A stretch of 64,000 nucleotides of DNA, taken from NCBI GenBank assembly GCA_038210655.1, contig JBBQWM010000029.1, forward strand, positions 9,576 to 73,575. Reading direction: 5' to 3'. Shown one piece after another: positions 36,301 to 43,542 of the stretch. Origin of the DNA: 54-19 sp038210655 (GTDB lineage Bacteria; Chloroflexota; Chloroflexia; Chloroheliales; Chloroheliaceae). Both the position numbers and the translations under genes were made by a program. The notes under the pieces are model-generated. The model worked only from the letters and a program-made list of their open reading frames with translations. It ran no database searches and had not been told where the DNA came from. Within the stretch, counting starts at the first letter, position 1, and each line of letters begins with the position of its first letter.

Positions 36301-38452
36301 AAGGCGCTTCCAGACACTCGGCGTGAGCCTTGGTGGGTAAGACCGGCAGAGTGAAGGAGGCATTGCTGACATCACGGGGTGTACAATCTGTAGGTCGTTG
36401 CCAGGTTTCGGTAGTATAGGTTTGGAGTAAATTACCGAGCTTGTACGAGCCATCATTCGCTTTGACATAGCCACCGCTACCGTCCGGGACGGGAGCATAA
36501 AGCCGAACTTCCAGACCGGGGATACCCGGTTGGTAAGATTCGACGGCTGCAAAGCGGGGGTCAAGTTCGTTACGGGTTGTATCATAGGAAACTGTTCCGA
36601 CGATACCACCGTTTTCATTGTTATAAAACTTGACACCCCAGTCGAGCCGCCCGCTAAGACCGATGATTGGCAGAACGCTGACATCCACGCCGCCACCGAG
36701 AACAGTCGTCTCGTTCGGCTGGTTATCAGCTTGATAGGTTACGCCGGTCGTCTTAAAGCGGTCGTTATAGACTTCGACGATCACCCAGCTAGTGAGCGGA
36801 TAAGCGCCGGGGAAGATATAGTGACCTTTACTATCGGTCTTGGTAGTAGCACTACCACGATCTATCACCGAGTTGTTACGAGTTTTGATCGTTACGACCT
36901 GGTTTGCTACGCCGGTTTCACCGGGGTCTTGCTTGCCGTTGCCGTTCGTATCGAAAAAGATCGTACCTTCGATATAAGTCCACCATCCGGCCAGCAAAAC
37001 GGTTCCCATATCGACGGTCTGACCGTTGGCGACCGTCACCTGGCGCAATTCCAGGATAAAGTTCTGGTCTTGATCCCAAACCGCTACCGTATAATCGCTA
37101 TCCGGCACATTCGGGATGCTAAAAGAGCCGTCCGGGTTGCCGCGTCCAGCATAAACAGTCACGTCACCATTGCGTAAATCGCTCAGAGCGACCCAGGGGC
37201 GGTCAATCGGGGCGGCTACTCTGGTTCCCGCGCCAATGCTAAAATCCTGGTTGTTGAGCGGTACGCCGCCCGTCTGCGGGATATAGGTCTTGGCAGCATT
37301 GACGTGACCCTTGACTACGCCCGCCGGCCCGGCGTTCAGGTTCGTCTTCTTAACATAGCCAAAGGGGATCGCCGGGACTGGCTCACCGTTCGGCCCCACA
37401 AATTCGGTATCGTAGCCGGTTGCGTTTTCCTGAACCCACACGTCAAAGTCGTGGTTGCCTTCCAGGGTGGTGGTCTGCGACCAGACGGTCGAGGGGTCAA
37501 GGGGTGGAACGACCTGGGCGGTATAGCGGTTCGGCCCGACGTTCGGGATAATCACCTGACCGTTGGCAATGCTGACGCATTTACCGCCGGTTCCAGCGAT
37601 ACGGATCGGCTTGCCATCCAGCCCGAATTTGACCCGGTCTCCAGTCGCGGTGCCATTGGCATCAAACTGGCCTTTGCCCTGCTCGGTTTCGTACCGACTG
37701 CAAATCGGGTTGCCGAACCAGTCGGTCGTTACCTCGGCCAACACGTCAAAAATGTGGCCCTCGAAACCGGCCAAACCGTGTTCGCCCGGTACATCGAACT
37801 GCCCGTTGGTCGAGTAATTGTCTTCAAAAACCTGGATACGGATAGTCGCTAACGGTAGCGGGAAGGGCTGTAAATGAACTGTAACATTGCCCGCATTAGC
37901 CGGAGTAGGAGCGGTCAGGGGAACCGTAAAGTGTTCGCCGTCAATCTTAAAATTGTCGGCCTGCACCGAAATCAGGTAGCGACCGGTGCCCATTGCAAAT
38001 GGTTGCCCACCAGGACGAAATTCGCCGGTAATCGGGTCGAAATCGGACTGGTCGCCCTGAGCATAAATCGGGCTGGAACCCTGAATTGTATGGATCGAGG
38101 GCCAGTTGCAATTGTCGGGATAACCTACATCAGCAGTCGAACATTGCGGACCACGAGCCTGGGTCGGGTCGCCCGTATTGTCCTCGTTGATAATGTACTT
38201 GAAGTTGGCAACAGGGGCCTCTTTGACGATACCATTCGCTGCTCCCGGCCAATTCGGTTCGGCACGAGCGCTCTTTACCTTGAGGAAGAGCTTGTCAGGA
38301 AGAGCGGCGGCAGGGGCAGCGGCGGGGGCCGCCGACGGAGCCGATAGGGGGGCGGCGAATGTCACCTCCGCATTGGGTAAAATAGCCAACACGAAAGCCG
38401 CCACTAGCATGAGGCGGCTAAAAACGGCCAGCTTGGATTTTCTTAAATTCAT
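33350..38452 (-). CDS. Giant exported surface protein with SdrD-B-like, IPT/TIG-like and beta-helix regions
   Basis: The 1700-residue protein has a signal peptide (about 1-35), an Ala/Pro linker and several beta-sandwich or carboxypeptidase-regulatory-like units. An SdrD-B-type segment reads GTIFFDTNGNGKQDPGETGV. An IPT/TIG-like unit has ITIDGQGFGANRGSGRVRLS, and a right-handed beta-helix of about 300 residues has NLQITNNIIRSNGGAYGG, KIHDNRIYFNNSYDEGGG and VRIYNNTIMKN. The C terminus is YDIGADEYRP. No cell-wall sorting motif or membrane anchor was seen. GAGAGG lies 7 bases before ATG 38452. It heads the island with the copper proteins and may form a scaffold outside the cell; its exact role is unknown. 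Confidence 0.85.
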   Translation of the reverse strand: MNLRKSKLAVFSRLMLVAAFVLAILPNAEVTFAAPLSAPSAAPAAAPAAALPDKLFLKVKSARAEPNWPGAANGIVKEAPVANFKYIINEDNTGDPTQARGPQCSTADVGYPDNCNWPSIHTIQGSSPIYAQGDQSDFDPITGEFRPGGQPFAMGTGRYLISVQADNFKIDGEHFTVPLTAPTPANAGNVTVHLQPFPLPLATIRIQVFEDNYSTNGQFDVPGEHGLAGFEGHIFDVLAEVTTDWFGNPICSRYETEQGKGQFDANGTATGDRVKFGLDGKPIRIAGTGGKCVSIANGQVIIPNVGPNRYTAQVVPPLDPSTVWSQTTTLEGNHDFDVWVQENATGYDTEFVGPNGEPVPAIPFGYVKKTNLNAGPAGVVKGHVNAAKTYIPQTGGVPLNNQDFSIGAGTRVAAPIDRPWVALSDLRNGDVTVYAGRGNPDGSFSIPNVPDSDYTVAVWDQDQNFILELRQVTVANGQTVDMGTVLLAGWWTYIEGTIFFDTNGNGKQDPGETGVANQVVTIKTRNNSVIDRGSATTKTDSKGHYIFPGAYPLTSWVIVEVYNDRFKTTGVTYQADNQPNETTVLGGGVDVSVLPIIGLSGRLDWGVKFYNNENGGIVGTVSYDTTRNELDPRFAAVESYQPGIPGLEVRLYAPVPDGSGGYVKANDGSYKLGNLLQTYTTETWQRPTDCTPRDVSNASFTLPVLPTKAHAECLEAPFMGVQFQSGFSTVDGNYGFGGLQPGDYLVKVVIPDDKVTHRPLYKVTKEEDVNVFNGDQFTTQIPPPVCAGALHTVDVKDVLPDGPNAVENAGFAAGGGSPYEGQARPLCDMKLVRVQNNRSIAPTFNFFTDVPVPGKLSGLIVDDLNVSSNPQDILYGEKRGVPNAPIGIYDYTDRLVTTIQSDPNGVFEVLLPSTSSYNCPLPAGPCSNVYRFVGNDPGQPGKVNGNYNPQYRTISASFEVWPGLWLPADLAPTTVGTQIAIPGSQFNAAVQCKLEAATPQIFAVSKPYAFTSQNGVQITIDGQGFGANRGSGRVRLSAGNVNLSIATYNTWNDRQIKITLQPNQFDGIYQLNVTANNGQTSINGLSFHMITADANGYSPDVYEVGGNTPGVPQFATIQAAINKATADSTNNEPKLNRKLVVVYPGPTSQFNPLGVYYENLLINTPIKLQGVGPGGVRADNTQVRGSILDGLGFEQVNGAPWRARLATLQWSGLQTIAEGAVITVLANNTGRNRFTSSFPAGIDGLTIQGGDQLGTPNRVNSLPGGAVTTQGGGIYVNNAAHNLQITNNIIRSNGGAYGGAVRLGSPYFAGSNLAANKNDNIRIANNRLIANGGTNLAGGVGIFTGADNYEIANNDICGNYSAEYGGGISHFGLSPNGKIHDNRIYFNNSYDEGGGIMIAGELPANPTQFSAGSGSVDIYNNMIQANLANDDGGGIRFLQAGNFPINIYNNMIVNNVSTHEGGGIALDDATNVRIYNNTIMKNITTATAATSNGLPAPAGISSGGNSSQLQALLPGGSPAFSKPLLFNNILWDNRAGTFNGVTLVGLGLAGDPNPINNWDMGVADGIGVMSPTYSILQVTTGTDVTVGPGPTFTVSGNNIIANPNVKSVYDLSVQAFPWRGNARFVGVTLLAVEAPANLLGDYHLKSNSPAIGKGVNRKQIPGSNPAVFVNAPLFDFDRELRVSLIPLDNKYDIGADEYRP

Positions 38453-38498
38453 GTGTGACCTCTCAAATAGATAGAGCATCCTTTTCTGCCAAATCCTA

Positions 38499-38544
38499 TA
38501 AACCGGGCGATCAGCCTACAGTAAACCGGGCGATCAGCCTACAG
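38499..38544. repeat. Perfect 23-base tandem duplication in the 5' leader of the giant gene
   Basis: Two identical copies of the unit starting TAAACCGGGCGATCAGCC lie head to tail at 38499-38521 and 38522-38544, 46 bases upstream of the ATG at 38452. In the mRNA they would be in the leader or at the promoter. Confidence 0.95.
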
Positions 38545-38950
38545 GCACAGAATTTTGGAATGCCTTAAGAAACGTTTCAATCAACGAAAGTAACCGTACA
38601 CTAAATTCTATTTTTTCCGGGAAAGAAGGCTCAAGCTCAACCGGTACTTATTCTTAATCTAGTTAAGAACCGGGCTTTATCTTTATCCACTTTTCGCTGC
38701 ATACCAGAACAGATAAACCTACATAAGCGTAAAATGCAGCACTTCGCTACTATCGGTATTAAGATAATTTTATCTCTAATGACCCAATAGTACTATAGGG
38801 GATTATCCCTTAGTACTAGGAGAAAAGTCCTAAAGTTTAGGTTGGAAAGGGCCTTAATTCAAAGCTAAAAAAGACCCTAGTCTTTTCCCATAAAACCCTT
38901 AGTTTTGCTGCGTAGAAACCCCTAGTTTTGGTTTGCAAACACCCGTAATG

Positions 38951-39053
38951 TTAGATAACGTATCGATCTCTAAGGGTTGACTTTTGAAAGCTCGAATTTG
39001 AACTCAAAAAAGGCTGTCCAAACTGAACCCTTAGCAAAGGATACGTTATCTAA
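38951..39053. repeat. Inverted repeat with 14-bp perfect outer arms
   Basis: TTAGATAACGTATC (38951-38964) pairs with GATACGTTATCTAA (39040-39053); inside, TAAGGGTT (38971-38978) pairs with AACCCTTA (39026-39033). The length of 103 bases fits a small MITE or a structured RNA. Confidence 0.85.
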
Positions 39054-39099
39054 TGTTAAAGCTCGGCTCAATCGATGACCCAGCCCAGGCTGTCGTATA

Positions 39100-39362
39100 T
39101 ACAGGGGTGATTATTAGAGATAAATAAGAACCAGGAAAAGGGCATAACTTCTGGCGTTATCCCGCGTATTAATATATGAGAGCAACAAGACACCGACCGA
39201 AGCCATTCGCAAGGGTCGCTCTCGGGGTTAATCAGCCTTAGAAGTGATTAGCTCAGGATTTTTCCCTCAAATATTCCTCTCTTCTGAAAAGAAGAAGATA
39301 CCTCCTACACAAATAATGCGAGCACACAAAGCCTCCGGTTAACTGCCCGGAGGCCTTTTTTT
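39100..39362 (+). ncRNA. Candidate non-coding RNA ending at a strong terminator
   Basis: A strong intrinsic terminator (39331-39362) on the plus strand has no plus-strand protein gene in front of it. Upstream are several possible stems: GGGCATAAC/GTTATCCC (about 39140-39163), GAGAGC/GCTCTC (39178-39183 and 39218-39223) and TTAATC/GATTAG (about 39228-39254). No known RNA family was recognised. The 5' end is a guess. Confidence 0.25.
39331..39362 (+). terminator. Strong intrinsic terminator, plus strand
   Basis: GCCTCCGG and CCGGAGGC form an 8-bp GC-rich stem with an 8-base loop, followed by C and seven T. On the other strand the stem is followed by TTTGTGTG, so it could also weakly end the NUDIX gene transcript. 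Confidence 0.85.
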
Positions 39363-39372
39363 GCCCGAATGC

Positions 39373-39474
39373 GGGTGAGCGTGAGTTTTTTTGCAACCTG
39401 ACAAGGCTGAAGCTAGGTTTTCACAGTCTGCTGCTATTACTGTTTGAACCCGTGCAAAAATCTGACGCGCACCC
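39373..39474. repeat. MITE-like element with imperfect terminal inverted repeats
   Basis: The left end GGGTGAGCGTGAGTTTTTTT then GCA and the right end TGCAAAAATCTGACGCGCAC then CC are imperfect inverted copies. The right half (GTTTGAACCCGTGCAAAAA) recurs at 10037-10055 and the left end GGGTGAGCGT recurs at 52251. About 100 bases, no coding capacity. Confidence 0.6.
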
Positions 39475-39569
39475 CCTGAATGCAACCTGATAACTGCTCA
39501 GGACTCTATCGGTTTAGCTTGTTTAGTTTGTTTGGTTTTGCGGCTTGATCTGCTCTAAAGGCGGTGGTT

Positions 39570-40037
39570 TTATTCGGGGTCAATCGCTTCGTGCTGCATC
39601 ACTTCAAGCGGGTAGACCTGGCCTTCGTGGAGGCGGCGATAAAGAGTGACCAGCGGGGCAGCCCGGAGCGGAACCGCCCCCGATTCAATTTCTTCCAGCG
39701 TAAGCCAGCGTCCGCCCGTAATCTCACCCTCTTTTAGCTGTAAGGCATCCGGCGAAATACCCTCCTTGAGGCGACCGGCGAAGCACACAAAGATGTTGGG
39801 GTCTTGCCGATGGCCGCTTCGCAATAGTCCGACAAAGCCAGTCAGTTCGGCGACCAGGCCGCTTTCTTCCAGGGTCTCACGCAGGGCGGCCTCGAACAAA
39901 GTCTCGCCCAGGGCGTGTTCGGGTTTGCCGCCGGGCGGCCCCCACTTGCCGGGCTGTCGGCGGCTACGGGCCTGCTGTACCAACAAATAACGGCCTTCAT
40001 GCTCCAGTAAAACACTGGCGACAACGGTTGCTTTCAT
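39570..40037 (-). CDS. NUDIX hydrolase
   Basis: The 155-residue protein belongs to the NUDIX family, which cleaves nucleoside diphosphates linked to another group. The catalytic helix is seen as GETLFEAALRETLEESGLV after GKWGPPGGKPEHAL; the loop before it is about two residues longer than the consensus. The substrate cannot be predicted. ATG 40037 gives the usual short N terminus (MKATVVASVLLEH); a GTG 21 bases upstream is possible. It is a single gene on the minus strand. Confidence 0.9.
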   Translation of the reverse strand: MKATVVASVLLEHEGRYLLVQQARSRRQPGKWGPPGGKPEHALGETLFEAALRETLEESGLVAELTGFVGLLRSGHRQDPNIFVCFAGRLKEGISPDALQLKEGEITGGRWLTLEEIESGAVPLRAAPLVTLYRRLHEGQVYPLEVMQHEAIDPE

Positions 40038-40201
40038 AATTTCTCTACTTTCTAACACCCTTTTACACTCAAAAGACTGTAATATTCATTTAACTTAGCA
40101 GAATTGTAGCACATTCAACTTGAATAAGCCGATCAGATGGGTAATTACTAATTTTAGCTTTTCTCTGCGTCTCTGCGTCTCTGCGGTGAGTATTTACGCA
40201 A

Positions 40202-40245
40202 ATAAAAACCGGGCCACCCGGCTTGAGGGGGTAGCCCGGCTAAAA
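40202..40245 (-). terminator. Intrinsic terminator of the nfeD-slipin operon
   Basis: On the minus strand, CCGGGCTACCC and GGGTGGCCCGG form a GC-rich stem followed by TTTTTATTT. It begins 9 bases after the slipin stop. Confidence 0.8.
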
Positions 40246-40253
40246 TCGAGAAA

Positions 40254-41267
40254 CTATACGCCCGACTTGGTTGAGGCAGGCGGTAGTTGGCTACCGTTGG
40301 TCGGAGCCGAGATCGGAGTGGGGGCCGGTGAACCACCGTTAGGGTTGGCAGGGAGTTGCCCGGCCCGCTGGATGATACTCGTAAAAGGCTGCACCAGATT
40401 AGTAAGTTCGAGCGGCATAATCCACTTGGTCGAAGCCGATTGCCCCAGGCTCTTGAGCGTCTCAAGATACTGCAAATTCAAGGTCCGACCATCGACGTGC
40501 TTGGCGACCTGATAGACCTTTTCGAGGGCCAGCGCATAACCATCCGCTTGCAAGACGGCTGCTTCGCGAGAAGCCTGAGCCTGCAAGATAGTCGCCTGTC
40601 GGCTGCCTTCTGCCTGCAAAATAGAAGCCTGCTTCTGGCCCTCCGCCCGCATAATCGAAGCTTCGCGCTGACCGTCCGCTTCGAGTACCAGGGCGCGACG
40701 AGTTCGTTCTGCCGACATTTGCTTGGTCATCGACTCCAAAATATCGCGGGGCGGGATCACCTCTTTGATTTCGACCGCCGTCACCTTGATCCCCCAGCGC
40801 GTGGTCGATTCGTCCAGCTTAAAGCGCAAAGTTTCGTTGATATGATCGCGCTTGGCAAGCACATCGTCCAGCAACATATCGCCGACAATCGCCCGCAAGG
40901 TCGTGATAGCGATACCGCGTGAGGCCCCTCGGTAGTCTACCACCTGGACTACGCTTGGAACTGCGTCCACTACCTTCATATATATCAAGAAGTCAATCGA
41001 AACGGTAGCGTTATCCTCGGTGATACAGGTCTGGGGTGGTACTTCAAAAACCGTCTCGCGCAAATCGACCCGCATGGCTCGGTCTACCACCGGGAAGACC
41101 AGGACGATACCCGGCCCCTTCGCCCCGATACAACGGCCTAGCCGGAAGATTACCATTCGCTGAAAATCTGGCACCACCCGTACCGCCGACACTATCAGAC
41201 TAACCAGCAGTACAACTACAACGGCGGCTACCAGTAGTCCGCCACTATTTTGAAGAAATTGACTCAT
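40254..41267 (-). CDS. Slipin/stomatin-type SPFH membrane protein
   Basis: The 337-residue protein has an N-terminal transmembrane helix (LLVAAVVVVLLVSLIVSAV), an SPFH/band 7 domain (VPDFQRMVIFRLGRCIGAKG, VRLDLRET-like FVDLRE region and AVEIKEVIPP) and a coiled coil with six AEGxxQA-type heptads (REASIMRAEGQKQASILQAE). A Pro/Gly-rich tail ends it. Slipins form oligomeric membrane scaffolds and are usually encoded next to NfeD, as here: nfeD lies 104 bases upstream on the same strand with a hairpin and a short heptamer array in the gap. Confidence 0.93.
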   Translation of the reverse strand: MSQFLQNSGGLLVAAVVVVLLVSLIVSAVRVVPDFQRMVIFRLGRCIGAKGPGIVLVFPVVDRAMRVDLRETVFEVPPQTCITEDNATVSIDFLIYMKVVDAVPSVVQVVDYRGASRGIAITTLRAIVGDMLLDDVLAKRDHINETLRFKLDESTTRWGIKVTAVEIKEVIPPRDILESMTKQMSAERTRRALVLEADGQREASIMRAEGQKQASILQAEGSRQATILQAQASREAAVLQADGYALALEKVYQVAKHVDGRTLNLQYLETLKSLGQSASTKWIMPLELTNLVQPFTSIIQRAGQLPANPNGGSPAPTPISAPTNGSQLPPASTKSGV

Positions 41268-41303
41268 TGCCGTACCTCTTTTGAAAATTAACGATCAGCT
41301 TTC

Positions 41304-41338
41304 AGGGTTTGGCCCTTTGTCACAAAGGGCCAAACCCT
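41304..41338. repeat. Perfect 16-bp hairpin inside the nfeD-slipin operon
   Basis: AGGGTTTGGCCCTTTG (41304-41319) and its exact complement (41323-41338) with a 3-base loop. The T run follows on the plus strand, against the direction of the operon. On the operon strand it may act as a processing or partial-stop signal between the two genes. Confidence 0.75.
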
Positions 41339-41346
41339 TTTTCCTG

Positions 41347-41376
41347 ACACCTGACACCTCATACCTAACACCTAAC
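41347..41376. repeat. Short ACACCTR heptamer array
   Basis: Four 7-base units (ACACCTG, ACACCTC, ATACCTA, ACACCTA) run into the stop codon of nfeD at 41372-41374. Same period as the arrays at 1990, 8274, 15601 and 17916 but a different sequence. Confidence 0.75.
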
Positions 41377-42028
41377 TTGTAACATCCGTCCAGTCTGGTT
41401 GGGCGACCGGTAGCCCGCGAACTTTTAGCACTACGCCCTCTACGCCGGTAACTCTAACCGATTGATCGGCTTCGACCGGTTCGGCCCCCACTTCTAGTTC
41501 CGCCGACCAGACCTCACCTTCGATTTTTACCTTGCCACGTGGATTGAGCCTGCTAATAGCAACGGCGGGGGTATGCTGCAAAGCTTCGATGCCGCCCGTG
41601 ATCGGCGCATGCCGGGAGCGTCGCACAACCCGCAACACAAATACAAAGAAAGCGCCCATCAAAATCGCCATCCCAACCACCAGCCAGGGGCTCACGTTGG
41701 GGGGCGCAATACCCGGTTGGGGTGCTTCGTAGAGCGCAAACGAACCCAGCACAAAGGCTACCAGCGCGACCAGACTTAATATCCCGCTCAGGCCGGTAGT
41801 CAGTTCCAGCGCGAACAACCCGGCAGCCAACGCCAACAATGCCAGCCCACCCCAGCTAAACGGCAGATGGCCCAACCCTATAAAAGAGAGTATCATCAAG
41901 ATCGCGCCGGTTACGCCCGGTAAAATCGCGCCAGGGTGAAATAGCTCGGCCAGCACGCCCAGCGCTCCTAAAGTCAGAAATAAATAGGCTACATTGGGGT
42001 CACTCAGGAATTGTACAAAGCTATCCAT
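41372..42028 (-). CDS. NfeD-family membrane protein
   Basis: The 218-residue protein is the short NfeD form without the ClpP-like serine protease domain. It has four to five transmembrane helices (about 10-150; NVAYLFLTLGALGVLAELFH, GAILPGVTGAILMILSFIGL) and a C-terminal OB-fold domain with ISRLNPRGKVKIEGEVWSAE and VRVTGVEGVVLKVRGL. NfeD proteins pair with slipins in membrane microdomains. It is upstream of the slipin gene on the same strand. Confidence 0.92.
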   Translation of the reverse strand: MDSFVQFLSDPNVAYLFLTLGALGVLAELFHPGAILPGVTGAILMILSFIGLGHLPFSWGGLALLALAAGLFALELTTGLSGILSLVALVAFVLGSFALYEAPQPGIAPPNVSPWLVVGMAILMGAFFVFVLRVVRRSRHAPITGGIEALQHTPAVAISRLNPRGKVKIEGEVWSAELEVGAEPVEADQSVRVTGVEGVVLKVRGLPVAQPDWTDVTS

Positions 42029-42311
42029 AGGTGAAATCCCCTTCTAGTCCGTAATATTGGGCTAATCACTAACACTTTTCTAACATTATCTACGCAACTG
42101 CTGGCAAGTTTGTTACGGCTTTTTAGAGGTTGGGTTAGACCCATCACAAATGCAATGTGAGATGCGTTATTGTAGTATGCAAGAATAACATGCTACAGTA
42201 AGAGGAGACGGGTTACGCGGGGCGTAACCGGGCCAATGAAATTAGCCAATTCGATTTAATCCTGTCTATGCCTGTTAATTTTCACGATTCTGGCAGATGT
42301 GAGGTAAAAAA
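42029..42311. other. Divergent intergenic region
   Basis: Between nfeD and a small plus-strand gene. A small hairpin GGTTACGC/GCGTAACC (42211-42229) is seen. CCAATGAAATTAGC (42232) and AATCCTGTCTATGCCTGTTA (42258) are shared with 4875-4956. No reading frame of note. Confidence 0.45.
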
Positions 42312-42602
42312 ATGTTCAACGGTTCGAGCCTTATGCACATTATCCCGCTAGACGGTAAGTTTTTCGACGACCCGGAGCAGGCCGTTTTCAGCCTGGTTCT
42401 CTTGAACATGGTAGTGCTGGCCCTCTTGATTTTGGCGCTGGCTTCGTGGCGAGAAGGCAAACGGGCCGCCGCCAAAGCCGCCCGCAACCAGCCTAAAACC
42501 GATCTCACTTCCCTTCAGTCTGTCTCCGAACCTCTTACACCGCGTCCGCGCTCTTCGGCCCGGTCGGGGGTCAGTCGCAACAAGCGTCGCCGCCGCAAAT
42601 AG
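42312..42602 (+). CDS. Small single-pass membrane protein with basic tail
   Basis: The 96-residue protein has one transmembrane helix (AVFSLVLLNMVVLALLILAL, about 24-43) and a cytoplasmic tail rich in Arg and Lys ending in SRNKRRRRK. TGAGGT lies 7 bases before the ATG. No family was recognised. It is convergent with the rhodanese gene, 13 bases away. The basic tail could touch nucleic acid or acidic lipid, but that is speculation. Coding status is supported by the ribosome site and clean membrane topology. Confidence 0.6.
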   Translation: MFNGSSLMHIIPLDGKFFDDPEQAVFSLVLLNMVVLALLILALASWREGKRAAAKAARNQPKTDLTSLQSVSEPLTPRPRSSARSGVSRNKRRRRK

Positions 42603-42615
42603 GGACAATAATCGT

Positions 42616-43542
42616 TTATAATCCCCTCTCTATCGGGCGGGCCGGATCGGTTCCCCATTCCTCCCACGAGCTATCGTATAACGCGAGATTGCGAAACCCG
42701 GCCAGATGTAGCGCGAACAGACCCAGCGAGGCCGAAATCCCTACTCCGCAATAGGTTATGACTCGTTGTTCAGGTCGCAGACCGAGAAGCGCCGCTTTCT
42801 GACGTAAAATTTCGGGCGGTAGATAAGTCCAACTTAGCGGGTCTAAAGTGGTAGTAGCGTGCAAATTGACCGCTCCGGGGATATGTCCACTCCGCATCGG
42901 GCCGCGCCCTCCGATCTCGATTTGGGCGTGACCGATAGGAAGATAGAGACTGCCATTAGGAGTCCAGACCGCTTGTCCGACGTATTGTTCGGGCGGGCGG
43001 GTATCGACCAATCGCACATCGGTAGCCGGGTTGCCCAGAGAAGCCTCAATTTCTTCGGCAGTCGCCAACAGTTCGGGCCGAGGCTGAGGCACAAAGCGGG
43101 TCGGTTGAGGCCGACTAAGTTCGGTACTGACAGGCCGACCTTCCGCCAGCCATTTATCCAAACCACCATTTAAGACTGCTACCTGGGTATGTCCATAATA
43201 GCGCAAAGCCCACCAGAGCCGCGCCGCCCCCGAATGATCGGTCTCAGCGTAGGCCACGACCGGCGTATCGTTAGCGATACCCGCCGCCCCGACTACCTCG
43301 GCAAATCGGGCGGGCGGCAACAGCAAGTCGCGCAACCCATCTTTTGTATAGCTCAAATCCAGATGCCAATCGAGCGGAACCGCCCTCGGCAGATGCCCGG
43401 CCTGATATAAGGCCCGGCTCGAACCATCCCCCCGCCAACGTGCGTCCACGATTCGTAAGTCTGGATTTGAAAGCTGACCCGCCAGCCAGCCAGTTTCAAC
43501 CAATGGATTTACCCCAAAATCAAGCAAAATAACCTCTTTCAT
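42616..43542 (-). CDS. Two-domain rhodanese-like sulfurtransferase
   Basis: The enzyme moves sulfane sulfur from thiosulfate or mercaptopyruvate to an acceptor. Two rhodanese domains: the first is inactive in type (IVDARWRGDGSSRALYQAGH, VVAYAETDHSGAARLWWALR), and the second has the active-site Cys in VITYCGVGISASLGLFAL and LYDSSWEEWG. The loop CGVGIS is closer to the thiosulfate type than to the CGSGVT loop of mercaptopyruvate enzymes, so the donor is uncertain. ATG 43542 was preferred to the TTG 15 bases upstream. 308 residues fits the family. Confidence 0.92.
   Translation of the reverse strand: MKEVILLDFGVNPLVETGWLAGQLSNPDLRIVDARWRGDGSSRALYQAGHLPRAVPLDWHLDLSYTKDGLRDLLLPPARFAEVVGAAGIANDTPVVAYAETDHSGAARLWWALRYYGHTQVAVLNGGLDKWLAEGRPVSTELSRPQPTRFVPQPRPELLATAEEIEASLGNPATDVRLVDTRPPEQYVGQAVWTPNGSLYLPIGHAQIEIGGRGPMRSGHIPGAVNLHATTTLDPLSWTYLPPEILRQKAALLGLRPEQRVITYCGVGISASLGLFALHLAGFRNLALYDSSWEEWGTDPARPIERGL

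Larger units (their letters stand above)
38453..39569. other. 1.1-kb intergenic region rich in repeats and possible RNA structure
   Basis: No protein gene was found. From left to right it holds a 23-base tandem duplication (38499-38544), an imperfect palindrome TACTATAGGGG/TCCCTTAGTA (38791-38815), and repeated CCCTAGT/CCCTTAGT/CCCCTAGT boxes (about 38875-38935). A long inverted repeat (38951-39053), a set of stems ending in a strong plus-strand terminator (39331-39362) and a MITE-like element (39373-39474) follow. It must contain the promoter of the giant minus-strand gene. Confidence 0.6.

Noticed and set aside
39240..39260. TTAGCTCAGGA, resembling the D arm of a tRNA
   Set aside because: No acceptor stem, anticodon arm or T arm could be built around it. 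No tRNA was found anywhere in the window by eye.
42312..43542. Toxin-antitoxin pair from the small membrane protein and its neighbour
   Set aside because: The neighbour is a clear rhodanese and the genes are convergent, which does not fit a toxin-antitoxin operon.
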